A stretch of DNA of 64,000 bases. Origin: JADHLJ01 sp038118725 (lineage in GTDB: Bacteria; Pseudomonadota; Alphaproteobacteria; Thalassobaculales; Thalassobaculaceae). This document shows positions 34,749 to 43,071 of the stretch, in pieces (the stretch's first letter is position 1; every line of letters starts with the position of its first letter). The translations under genes were made by a program, and so were the position numbers. Location: the NCBI GenBank assembly GCA_038118725.1, contig JAYOIK010000018.1, forward strand, positions 1-64,000. Reading direction: 5' to 3'. Below the pieces are notes generated by a model. That model did not search any database, was not told the origin of the DNA, and saw only the letters and a program-made list of their open reading frames with translations.

Positions 34749-35435
34749 ATGACCGACCGCGTCATCGTCATCAATCCGAACAGCACCGAGGTGGTTACCG
34801 AGGCGATGGACCGTGCCCTCGACCCACTCCGCCTCGCGGGCGGCCCGGAAATCGAGAGCGTCACCAATCCCGACGGCCCCCCGGGTATTGAGAACCAACA
34901 GCACGTGGATCAGGTCTCGGCCCATATCTGCCGGATCATTCAGGCCCGCGACAACGACGCCGGCGCCTTCGTGATTGCGTGTTTCTCCGATCCCGGCATG
35001 TTCGCGGCCCGAGAGGTGACGCGTAAGCCGGTCTTCGGGATCGCCGAGAGCGGCATTCTTTCGGCCCTGTCGCTTGGCAGTCGGTTCGGTGTCATCGCGA
35101 TCCTGGACAAATCCATTCCCAGGCATATCCGCTATATTCGTTCCCTCGGGCTGGAATCCCGACTTGCCGGTGACATGGCCATTGGCCTCGGCGTTACCGA
35201 GCTGGCGGATGAGGACCGGACCTTCGCGCGTATGACCAAGGTCGGCGAGACCTTGCGGGACGAGAAGGGCGCCGATGTCCTGGTCATGGGATGCGCAGGC
35301 ATGGCCCGGTACCGCGAGCCGCTGGAGGAAAAGCTTGGTATCGCGGTGGTCGACCCGGCCCAGGCGGCGGTGTCGATGGCGATCCCCGCGATTCGGCTCG
35401 GACAGACCAATAGTGTCCGGCGCGCCGTTTCCTAA
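34749..35435 (+). CDS. Asp/Glu/hydantoin racemase family protein
   Basis: A 228-residue two-cysteine racemase-fold protein. It starts VIVINPNSTEVVTEAM, as in hydantoin and allantoin racemases, and the two catalytic cysteines appear in ACFSDPG and GCAGMARY. Such enzymes invert the stereocentre of 5-substituted hydantoins or amino acids. Two hydantoinase gene pairs are elsewhere in the window, which supports a hydantoin link without proving it. It lies in an operon-like run between pepN and an FAD hydroxylase. Confidence 0.85.
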   Translation: MTDRVIVINPNSTEVVTEAMDRALDPLRLAGGPEIESVTNPDGPPGIENQQHVDQVSAHICRIIQARDNDAGAFVIACFSDPGMFAAREVTRKPVFGIAESGILSALSLGSRFGVIAILDKSIPRHIRYIRSLGLESRLAGDMAIGLGVTELADEDRTFARMTKVGETLRDEKGADVLVMGCAGMARYREPLEEKLGIAVVDPAQAAVSMAIPAIRLGQTNSVRRAVS

Positions 35436-35441
35436 GGCCGG

Positions 35442-37151
35442 GTGGATCTCACCGCCATGGCCGAGGTGACGGTTCAACAGAGCTATTCCTATCCGAAGTA
35501 CCCGTTCCGGCGTCCGGAGGCCGTGGATGACGGACAGGTTGAGCGCTTGCCTCTGGTCATCGTCGGCGGCGGCGTGGTCGGGCTCGCCGCGGCTCTGGAA
35601 TTCGCGCATCTCGGTATCGAGACCGTCGTTCTGGACGATGACGACACGGTTTCCAGGGGAAGTCGGTCGATCTGTGTCTCCAAGCGCACGCTTGAGATCT
35701 TCGACAGGGGCGGGGTCGCCGACCGCATGGTCGACAAGGGCGTGGTCTGGCAACGCGGTCGTGTCTATCGCGGCGAGGCGGAGATCTACAATTTCGATCT
35801 GTTGCCGGAGCAGGGGCACAAGATGCCCGCCTTCATCAATCTGCAGCAATATTATGCCGAGGAATATCTGGTCGACCGGATCGATGCGCTCGGGGTGACC
35901 GATCTCAGATGGCGGAACGCGGTCACGGGCATAGAGATCGACGAGGAGGGACGCGCGCTATTGAGCGTCGAGACCCCCGAGGGCGACTACCAGGTCCTCG
36001 CCGATCACGTGATCGCCGCCGATGGGGTGCGCAGTACTCTACGCCGCGCCCTGGGGTTAAAATTCGGGGGGCGAACCTTCGAGGAACGGTTTCTGATCAC
36101 CGATATCAGGATGACGGCGGATTTCCCGATGGAGCGCCGTTTCTGGTTCGAACCGTCCTTCCATGCAGGCCAATCCGCGCTGCTGCATCGCCAGCCGGAT
36201 AACATCTTTCGTATAGATTTACAGCTGGGACCGGACGCGGATCCCGTCGAGGAGGCCAAGCCGGAGCGGGTCATCCCACGCATCCGGCGGATGGTGGGCG
36301 AGGACCTCGACTTCACCCTCGAATGGATCAGCGTTTATACCTTCACTTGTCGCCGCATCGAGAAATTTCGCCACGGCCCGGTCTTTTTCGTCGGCGACGC
36401 GGCCCATGTGGTGAGCCCCTTCGGCGCGCGAGGCGGCAATGGCGGGATCCAGGACATCGACAATCTCGCCTGGAAGCTGGCCTTGGTTCTGAAGGGAGAG
36501 GCACCCGAAGCGTTGCTGGACAGTTATGACTCCGAGCGGGTGCCGGCGGCGGACGAGAATATTCTGAACTCCTCTCGAAGTACTGACTTCATGACGCCGA
36601 AGAACCAGGTCAGCGCGGATTTTCGCCAGGCGGTTCTTTCCCTGTCCGAGACCGTCCCCTTCGCCCGCGCGATGGTCAATAGCGGGCGTCTCTCGCTACC
36701 GCATCACTATGTATCGACGCCGCTTACAACGCCGGATCGCGACGACTTCCAGGGCAGGGGACCCGCGCCCGGGAGCCCGGCATTGGACGCGCCGATTCGC
36801 TGTGATGGGCGAGACGATTGGCTATTGATCCGGTTTGGCGGTCGGTTCGTCGCCCTATGTTTCGTGGATAGCGCCGAGGATGCCGCGGCGACCGCTGAGA
36901 TTTCCAAGGCGTTCGAGGCGCTGAAGCCGCCGGTCGACAGTGTTGTCGTCGTCTCCGCGGAGAGAGAGGGCGACAGCGACCGGCTCGTTGACAGCGATGG
37001 CTTGGCGTTCAAGCGATGGGGCGCCGACGGCGGGACCGTTTATCTGATCCGGCCCGACCAGCACGTCGCCGCGCGCTGGAAAGCGATTCCCAGCATCGAG
37101 AAATTGTCGAAGGCCCTGGCGCGATCCATCGGAGAGGAGGAGGCGGCATGA
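35442..37151 (+). CDS. FAD-dependent aromatic hydroxylase (MhpA-like)
   Basis: A 569-residue class A flavoprotein monooxygenase. The FAD motif is LVIVGGGVVGLAAALEFAHL, the DG motif ADHVIAADGVRSTLRR, and the second FAD motif GDAAHVVSPFGARGGNGG. The C-terminal thioredoxin-like domain is present. It most resembles 3-(3-hydroxyphenyl)propionate hydroxylase and similar phenol hydroxylases. GTG 35442 gives the length used here; ATG 35457 is an alternative. It is coupled by an ATGA overlap to a DUF2783 gene, a pairing seen in this family. Confidence 0.9.
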   Translation: MDLTAMAEVTVQQSYSYPKYPFRRPEAVDDGQVERLPLVIVGGGVVGLAAALEFAHLGIETVVLDDDDTVSRGSRSICVSKRTLEIFDRGGVADRMVDKGVVWQRGRVYRGEAEIYNFDLLPEQGHKMPAFINLQQYYAEEYLVDRIDALGVTDLRWRNAVTGIEIDEEGRALLSVETPEGDYQVLADHVIAADGVRSTLRRALGLKFGGRTFEERFLITDIRMTADFPMERRFWFEPSFHAGQSALLHRQPDNIFRIDLQLGPDADPVEEAKPERVIPRIRRMVGEDLDFTLEWISVYTFTCRRIEKFRHGPVFFVGDAAHVVSPFGARGGNGGIQDIDNLAWKLALVLKGEAPEALLDSYDSERVPAADENILNSSRSTDFMTPKNQVSADFRQAVLSLSETVPFARAMVNSGRLSLPHHYVSTPLTTPDRDDFQGRGPAPGSPALDAPIRCDGRDDWLLIRFGGRFVALCFVDSAEDAAATAEISKAFEALKPPVDSVVVVSAEREGDSDRLVDSDGLAFKRWGADGGTVYLIRPDQHVAARWKAIPSIEKLSKALARSIGEEEAA

Positions 37152-37357
37152 CGACGAAACTCGAGGTCGCTCTCGGCATCGCCAGGCCGGATGACTTCTA
37201 CGAAGCCCTGATCGAGGCCCATCGTGGCCTCTCCGATGAGGAAAGCCGCCAGCTCAACGCGAGGTTGATTCTAATCCTGGCGAACCAGGTTGGTGACATG
37301 GAGGTTTTAACGGAAGCCTTGCGGCTGGCGCGGGGTGAAGGGGGCGGGGACCGCTAA
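37148..37357 (+). CDS. DUF2783-domain small protein
   Basis: A 69-residue helical protein (EVALGIARPDDFYEALIEAH, LSDEESRQLNARLILILANQ) of the DUF2783 family, whose members are encoded beside MhpA-type hydroxylases. ATG 37148 overlaps the hydroxylase stop by 4 bases. Its function is unknown; a partner or chaperone of the hydroxylase is suggested by the pairing. Its stop overlaps the convergent stop of the Lrp-type gene (37354). Confidence 0.82.
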   Translation: MTTKLEVALGIARPDDFYEALIEAHRGLSDEESRQLNARLILILANQVGDMEVLTEALRLARGEGGGDR

Positions 37358-37596
37358 CCAAACGCCTTGAAGGTGATGATGGTGAAGGTGTCCTTCACGC
37401 CCGACAGTCGCTGAATCTTCTCGGTCACGAAATGGCCGATATCCTCGCCGTCCGCGAGATAGCATTTCATCATCAGATCGTACTGGCCGGAAGTGGAGTA
37501 AACCTCGGAAATGCTCTCGACATCCTGTGCCGCGGCGTCGGCGACCCGGTAGGCCTCGCCGAGCTCACATTTAACCTAGACGAAAATCGTTTGCAT
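37354..37596 (-). pseudogene. Lrp/AsnC-type RAM-domain protein with in-frame TAG at codon 7
   Basis: Read leftward from ATG 37596 (preceded by GGAGGTG) the frame is MQTIFV, then TAG (37576-37578), then VKCELGEAYRVAD and on to VKDTFTIITFKAFG and a normal TAG stop. The whole 80-codon sequence otherwise matches the stand-alone Lrp ligand-binding (RAM) proteins of about 78 residues, in which a residue, commonly Gln, stands at the TAG position; one C-to-T change (CAG to TAG) would make it. No later start codon rescues the domain until Met-Met near codon 42. It is a nonsense mutant, a recoded gene or a sequencing error. Confidence 0.8.
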
Positions 37597-37707
37597 GGAC
37601 TTCCCACCTCCAATTCGGTCGCGCCCTTCAAGCCGCCCGACAGTATAGCCGATTACGGGGCGTGGTGGATATCCGGATAGAGAATGCGCGGAAGTTCCGT
37701 CGCTGGA

Positions 37708-39283
37708 TCAGGCGACGCTGGAGCGCGCCGGCCGCATCATGAAGGCGGGGACGTGATCCCCCATGCCCTTGGTCGGAGCATTGGCGGGGACCGGTGGCGG
37801 AACTTTCTCGCCAGGATACACCCGTTCGCCCCGTGAACGGCGGCCCGAGCCACCGGACTGCCCGTCTTCCCGGTCTTGCCGGCTCGACCTTTGACGCGGC
37901 TTGTCTTCCGGCGCGGCGGTCTCTGGCTGGGGCTGTTCCGCGGGGTCCAACCGAGCCGCGTCAACCGCGTTCGAGTTTTCGCTCTCAGCCTTGGCGCGGC
38001 TCCGCGAACCACGGGTACGCTTGGCGGGAGCGCGGCGCTTCTTGTCTTCTTCGCCGGAAGCCTCCGCACCGCTCGTCGGGGCGCCGGCGGCGTGCTCGCC
38101 CGTCTTGGCGCTTAGCCCCGCGACCTCGACCACTTCGATGGATTTCTTGATCAGCTTGGAGATCGACTGGACGTATTTTCCATCTTCCGAGGTGGCGATG
38201 GTAAAGGAGCGTCCGCCCCGTCCGGCGCGGCCGGTACGGCCGATCCGGTGAACATAGTCTTCAGCGTTGGTCGGCACGTCGAAGTTGAAGACATGACTCA
38301 GTCCGGCGATGTCGAGGCCGCGCGCGGCGACGTCGCTGCAGACCAGCAAGCGCGCCTCGCCGGCCTTGAATTTGGCGAGCGTCTCGGTACGCGCCGGTTG
38401 CGACATATCGCCGTGCAGAACCACCGCGTCATAACCGTGCCGTACCAGGGAACGATGCACGACACCGCAATCTCGCTTGCGGTTGCAGAAGATCAGCGCG
38501 TTGGCGACCTCCTCGCTTTCGATCAGCGAGCGCAGCACATTGCGTTTCTCGCGAATGGTCGTGTAAACGATATGCTGTTCGACCGTGTCGGCGGTACTGG
38601 CGGGCGGCGCCACGGAGATTTCCTTAGGATTCATCAGGAAGGCATCGGCGAGCTTGCGGATGCCNNNNNNNNNNGATGCCCTTGTCCATGGTCGCCGAAA
38701 AGAACAGCGTCTGGCGAATGCGCGGCAGTTTGGCGACGATGCTCTCGACATCCGGAATAAAGCCCATGTCGAGCATCCGATCGGCCTCGTCGATCACCAG
38801 GATCTTCACGTCGTTGAGCAGAACCTTGCCTCGTTCGAAATGATCGAGCAGGCGGCCAGGCGTGGCGATCAGGACATCGACTCCGCGATCCAGCTTTTGG
38901 GTCTGCTCGGCGAAGGCGACGCCGCCGATCAGCAGAGCCATGGTCAGGTTGTTGTTCTTGCCGTAGGTGACGAAGTTATCCGCGACCTGGGCCGCCAGCT
39001 CCCGCGTGGGGCACAAGATCAGCGATCGCGGCATGCGCGCCTTGGCGCGCCCGGACGCCAGGATGTCGATCATTGGGAGCGTGAAGCCCGCCGTCTTGCC
39101 GGTGCCGGTTTGGGCCACGCCAAGAACGTCCCGGCCCATGAGGACGACGGGAATGGCTTGCTCCTGGATCGGTGTCGGTTTTTCGTACCCGGCGTCGGCA
39201 ACGGCGCCAACGACATGCTCACTCAGGCCAAGGTCGGAAAATGTCAAAGTTCGTACGAGCCCCTTGGGCAGTAACAATTGCAC
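37708..39283 (-). CDS. rhlE: DEAD-box RNA helicase (RhlE type), crossed by an assembly gap
   Basis: ATP-dependent RNA helicase. The N-terminal part has the Q-motif (PTPIQEQAIP), AQTGTGKT, PTRELA, DEAD and SAT; the C-terminal part has HIGRTGRAGRGG and a basic, disordered tail after ~380. A 10-N run at 38665-38674 divides it. GATGCC stands on both sides of the run; joining them at this overlap gives SATMDKGIRKLADAFL, which matches helicases without a break, and makes the gene exactly 520 codons. So the N run is an artefact, not a frameshift. GTG 39283 is the ORF start; TTG 39247 (before TFSDLGLS) fits homologues well. Confidence 0.88.
38665..38674. other. Assembly gap (10 N) with a duplicated hexamer at its edges
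   Basis: Ten Ns flanked by GATGCC on the left (38659-38664) and GATGCC on the right (38675-38680). Removing 16 bases (the Ns and one hexamer) restores the helicase frame. The two contigs therefore most likely overlap and were padded rather than merged. Confidence 0.9.
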
Positions 39284-39420
39284 GGTTCATCTGAAGGCGG
39301 GGTTATCAGGTATTGGATGAAGCAAGTCAACGATGAAGCGAGATTGTCGGGTGGTTAATCCTCCAGCCTGTGGCATTTTTGCCGTATGAGTGGCCGATAT
39401 GTCGCTTTTGAGGCTGTTTG

Positions 39421-40125
39421 ATGACGAAACCAACACTTGTGCTTCTTCCGGGCCTGATTTGCGACGCGGCACTTTGGTCACACCAGATCGCCACCCTGGG
39501 TGGGGACGCGGAGATCATCGTCCCGGATCTTTCTTCGCGTGATGTGATCGCGGACCTCGCCCGAGACGTGTTGGCAACGATGCCCAAGCGTTTCTCCCTC
39601 GCCGGCTTCTCCATGGGGGGATATGTGGCGTTGGAGATCATGCGCCAGGCGCCGGAACGCGTGGAGCGGCTGGCCTTGCTCGCCACCTCGGCGCGCGCCG
39701 ATACCGAACGACAGGCGCGGCGACGCCGAGGCTTGATCGAGCTGTCGGGCAGGGGGGAGTTCAAGGGAGTGACACCGCGCCTGTTGCCCCGGTTGGTACA
39801 TCCCTCCCGTCTTGAAGACCGGAGCCTGATCGAGACGGTTGAGGGAATGGCCGCCCGGATCGGGCGAGACGGCTTCATCAACCAGCAACGCGCCGTCCTC
39901 GGGCGCGTGGATAGTCGCGACATGCTTGCGTCGATCGTTTGTCCGACGCTTGTCCTGTTTGGACGGGACGATCGGATGACCCCGCCGGAGCTATCCGAGG
40001 AGATCGCGGCCGGGATACCAGGCGCCGATTTGGTGGCGCTCGACGCATGTGGACATCTGGCGCCATTGGAATGCCCACAGGAAATCTCCGAGGCAATATC
40101 ACGATGGTTGTCAGATTGCGGATAA
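39421..40125 (+). CDS. Alpha/beta hydrolase
   Basis: A 234-residue alpha/beta hydrolase. The oxyanion segment is LVLLPGLICDAALW, the nucleophile elbow GFSMGG, the acid FGRDD and the base His in ACGHLAPLE. Family members include esterases and lactonases. ATG 39421 follows GAGG by about 9 bases; the TTG three bases earlier is less likely. It is divergent from the helicase gene and convergent with gltA, from which it is separated by a shared hairpin. Confidence 0.88.
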   Translation: MTKPTLVLLPGLICDAALWSHQIATLGGDAEIIVPDLSSRDVIADLARDVLATMPKRFSLAGFSMGGYVALEIMRQAPERVERLALLATSARADTERQARRRRGLIELSGRGEFKGVTPRLLPRLVHPSRLEDRSLIETVEGMAARIGRDGFINQQRAVLGRVDSRDMLASIVCPTLVLFGRDDRMTPPELSEEIAAGIPGADLVALDACGHLAPLECPQEISEAISRWLSDCG

Positions 40126-40164
40126 GATTAAGAACGACCTGTAAGCCGTTATGATAAAAAGGAA

Positions 40165-40187
40165 AAGGCCGCCAACTTGGCGGCCTT
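40165..40187 (-). terminator. Intrinsic terminator downstream of gltA
   Basis: A perfect 10-bp stem AAGGCCGCCA / TGGCGGCCTT with a 3-base loop lies between the convergent hydrolase and gltA. On the minus strand it is followed by TTCCTTTTTATC, a good T-tract, so it terminates gltA. On the plus strand the tail is weaker. Confidence 0.85.
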
Positions 40188-40213
40188 AACCTGTCCCTTG
40201 GAGCGCGATGCTA

Positions 40214-41518
40214 TCAGCCGCGCTTCTCGATCGGCACGTAGGGGCGCTGGTCCGGACCCGTGTAGAGCTGACGGGGACGACCGATCTTCTGGGTCGGGTC
40301 CTCGATCATCTCCTGCCACTGGGCGATCCAGCCGACGGTACGCGCGACCGCGAACAACACCGTGAACATATCCGACGGGAAGCCCATCGCCTTCAGAATG
40401 ATACCGGAATAGAAGTCGACATTTGGATAGAGATTGCGCTCGATGAAATACTCGTCCTCGCGGGCCAGTTTCTCGAACTCCATCGCCAGATCCAGGAGCG
40501 GATCGTCGATCCCGAGATCCTCCAGCACCTCGTGACAGCTTTGCATCATGACCTTGGCGCGCGGGTCGTAGTTCTTGTAGACCCGGTGGCCGAAGCCCAT
40601 GAGACGGAAGGGATCATCCTTGTCCTTGGCCTTCTTGACGAATTCGCCGATCCGGTCCTTGTGCCCGACCTCGTTGAGCATGTTGAGGACCGCCTCGTTG
40701 GCGCCGCCATGGGCCGGCCCCCAAAGCGAGGCGATGCCAGCCGCGATACAGGCGAACGGGTTGGCGCCAGAGGAGCCGGCGAGGCGCACGGTCGAGGTCG
40801 AGGCGTTCTGCTCGTGATCGGCGTGCAGGATCAGCAGCCGGTCCATCGCCCGCGCCAGAACCGGGTTCATCTCGTATTTCTCGGCCGGGACCGCGAACAG
40901 CATATAGAGGAAGTTTTCCGCGTAGCTCAGCTCGTTCTGCGGGTAGTTGAACGGCTGGCCGAGCGAATATTTATAGGCCATCGCCGCGATGGTTGGCATC
41001 TTGGCGATCAGCCGATAGGAGGCGACCATCCGGGCATGCGGATCGTTGATGTCCGTCGAGTCGTGATAGAAGGCCGACAGCGCGCCGACCACGCCGCACA
41101 TGATGGCCATGGGATGAGCGTCGCGGCGGAAGCCCCGGTAAAAATTGATCAGCTGCTCGTGGACCATCGTGTGGTTGGTGATGGTGTTCACGAAGTCGTC
41201 CCGTTGCGGGGAATTCGGCAATTCACCGTTCAAAAGCAGATAGGCGACCTCGAGGAACGAGCTCTTCTCCGCCAGATCCTCGATCCGATAGCCGCGGTGA
41301 AGCAGGACGCCTTCGTCTCCGTCGATATAGGTCAGGGCGGATTCGCACGAACCGGTCGACGTATAGCCGGGATCGTAAGTGAAATGGCCGGTCTCGGCGT
41401 AAAGGCGCCGCACATCAATGACGCTCGGTCCGATCGTGCCATCCAGAACCGGCAGGGCGTATTTATCGCCCGTCGCGTCGTTGATCAGCGAAAAAGTCGC
41501 CGAATTGCTCTTGCTCAT
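40214..41518 (-). CDS. gltA: Citrate synthase
   Basis: Type II citrate synthase of 434 residues; it condenses acetyl-CoA (the product of the pdh genes at the start of the window) with oxaloacetate. Catalytic and binding residues are seen in LHADHEQNAS, WGPAHGGANEAV, GFGHRVYKNYDPR and VDFYSGIIL. The hexameric, NADH-sensitive type of Gram-negative bacteria is expected. It lies 100 bases downstream of gltX on the same strand and ends at a strong terminator. Confidence 0.96.
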   Translation of the reverse strand: MSKSNSATFSLINDATGDKYALPVLDGTIGPSVIDVRRLYAETGHFTYDPGYTSTGSCESALTYIDGDEGVLLHRGYRIEDLAEKSSFLEVAYLLLNGELPNSPQRDDFVNTITNHTMVHEQLINFYRGFRRDAHPMAIMCGVVGALSAFYHDSTDINDPHARMVASYRLIAKMPTIAAMAYKYSLGQPFNYPQNELSYAENFLYMLFAVPAEKYEMNPVLARAMDRLLILHADHEQNASTSTVRLAGSSGANPFACIAAGIASLWGPAHGGANEAVLNMLNEVGHKDRIGEFVKKAKDKDDPFRLMGFGHRVYKNYDPRAKVMMQSCHEVLEDLGIDDPLLDLAMEFEKLAREDEYFIERNLYPNVDFYSGIILKAMGFPSDMFTVLFAVARTVGWIAQWQEMIEDPTQKIGRPRQLYTGPDQRPYVPIEKRG

Positions 41519-41618
41519 GCTCGAAATCCTCTGTCTCTGCCCATTGTCCGGGGCCTATCGGGAAAAGTCGGGCGGTTGTTCCTGCCCGTTAGCGCCAGTG
41601 TACCGGGTCACCCCGATT

Positions 41619-43016
41619 TCAGCAAATATCCTCGATCCGCGCCCGCGCTTCATCACGTCCCAGAATAGCCATTACCTCGAATATGCCAGGCGATGCGTTG
41701 GAGCCCGTCAGGGCCGCGCGAAGTGGCTGGGCGATCGCGCCCAGCTTGACGCCCTGGGCTTCCGCGAGTTGGCGAACCAGCGCCTCCAGCGCGTCCTCGG
41801 TCCAATCCTCGATGGCGTCCAAATCTTGCAAAAGCGCCCGCATCAAGGCGCGCGCGTCGTCGCCAAGCAGGGCCGCCGCCTTGTCGTTCATCGCGAGCGG
41901 GCGCGTGGCCGCGTAAAAGGCGGCGCCGTTCGCGAGATCGATAAGCGTCTTCGCCCGTGCTTTCACGCCGGCGAGACCACGGGTGATCCGCTCTCGTGAT
42001 TGCGGGTCCAACACAAGCTCCGATCGGCCGTCGAGCCGTTCGAATACCAGATCCGCGATATCCGCGTCCGGGGTTTCCCGCAAATAATGGCCGTTGAGGT
42101 TATCCAGCTTGGCCATGTCGAAGCGCGACGGCGAGCGCCCGATCCCCTCAAGGTCGAAAATCTCAATCGCCCGCGCTCGGTCGATGACTTCCTCGTCGCC
42201 ATGCCCCCAGCCAAGGCGCAGCAGATAGTTGCAAAGCGCGTCGGCGAGGTACCCCATGTCGCGATAGGCATCGACTCCCAGCGCCCCATGCCGCTTCGAC
42301 AGTTTGGCGCCGTCCTGGCCGTGGATAAGTGGGATATGCGCGAAGGCCGGGACCGGCCAATCCATCGCCTTGAAGAGTTGCGCCTGGCGGAAGGCGTTGT
42401 TCAGATGATCGTCGCCGCGAATAACATGGGTGATGCCCATGTCGTGATCATCGACCACCACCGAATGCATGTAAGTCGGGGTGCCGTCGGCCCGCAGCAG
42501 GATGAAATCGTCGATGCGATCGTTTTGCACGGTCACCCGGCCCTGGACCAGATCCTCGATGACGGTTTCACCCTCCAGCGGCGTCTTCAGCCGAACCACC
42601 GGGGCGACCCCGGCTGGCGCCTCGCTCGGGTCGCGATCGCGCCAACGGCCGTCATAGAGCGCGGTCTTGCCCTCGGCGCGGGCCTTGGCGCGCATTTCCT
42701 GGAGTTCCTCGGGGGAGCAGTAACAGTGATAGGCCCGCCCCTTGGCCAGCAGTTCGCGCGCGACCTCGGCGTGGCGTTGCATGCCCGCGTGTTGACAAAC
42801 CGGGGCCTCGTCGCCCGAGAGACCCAGCCATTCCAGCCCGTCCTGGATCGCGTCGACGGCTTCCTGGGTCGAGCGGGCTCGGTCGGTATCCTCGATCCGC
42901 AAGAGATATCGGCCGCCCATGCGGCGGGCGAAAAGGTAATTGAACAACGCCGTTCGGGCGCCGCCGATATGCAAAAAGCCGGTTGGCGAAGGGGCGAAAC
43001 GCGTTATGACTGTCAT
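41619..43016 (-). CDS. gltX: Glutamyl-tRNA synthetase
   Basis: Class I synthetase of 465 residues. HIGH motif LHIGGARTALFN (His16-Gly19) and KMSKS-type KLSKRHG are present, as are the zinc-region cysteines in HCYCSPEE. ATG 43016 begins TVITRFAPSPTG, the conserved start; the ORF extends to 43406 inside the divergent comEC gene and that extension is rejected. In alphaproteobacteria gltX usually lies beside comEC and gltA, as here. Confidence 0.96.
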   Translation of the reverse strand: MTVITRFAPSPTGFLHIGGARTALFNYLFARRMGGRYLLRIEDTDRARSTQEAVDAIQDGLEWLGLSGDEAPVCQHAGMQRHAEVARELLAKGRAYHCYCSPEELQEMRAKARAEGKTALYDGRWRDRDPSEAPAGVAPVVRLKTPLEGETVIEDLVQGRVTVQNDRIDDFILLRADGTPTYMHSVVVDDHDMGITHVIRGDDHLNNAFRQAQLFKAMDWPVPAFAHIPLIHGQDGAKLSKRHGALGVDAYRDMGYLADALCNYLLRLGWGHGDEEVIDRARAIEIFDLEGIGRSPSRFDMAKLDNLNGHYLRETPDADIADLVFERLDGRSELVLDPQSRERITRGLAGVKARAKTLIDLANGAAFYAATRPLAMNDKAAALLGDDARALMRALLQDLDAIEDWTEDALEALVRQLAEAQGVKLGAIAQPLRAALTGSNASPGIFEVMAILGRDEARARIEDIC

Positions 43017-43071
43017 GATGGGTGTATTATTCCCTGAAAGGTTGTGTAGGATCATCGTCGTGGAGGGCGCG

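Noticed and set aside
33930..35849. 639-residue minus-strand open frame
   Set aside because: It spans the pepN end, the racemase and the FAD hydroxylase start on the other strand, all of which have clear motifs, so it is a shadow.
37432..37680. 82-residue plus-strand open frame over the Lrp-type gene
   Set aside because: Its translation matches nothing known, while the opposite strand matches an Lrp RAM domain over its whole length.
38624..38751. Frameshift in the helicase gene
   Set aside because: The apparent shift comes only from the length of the N run; removing the Ns and the duplicate hexamer restores one frame.
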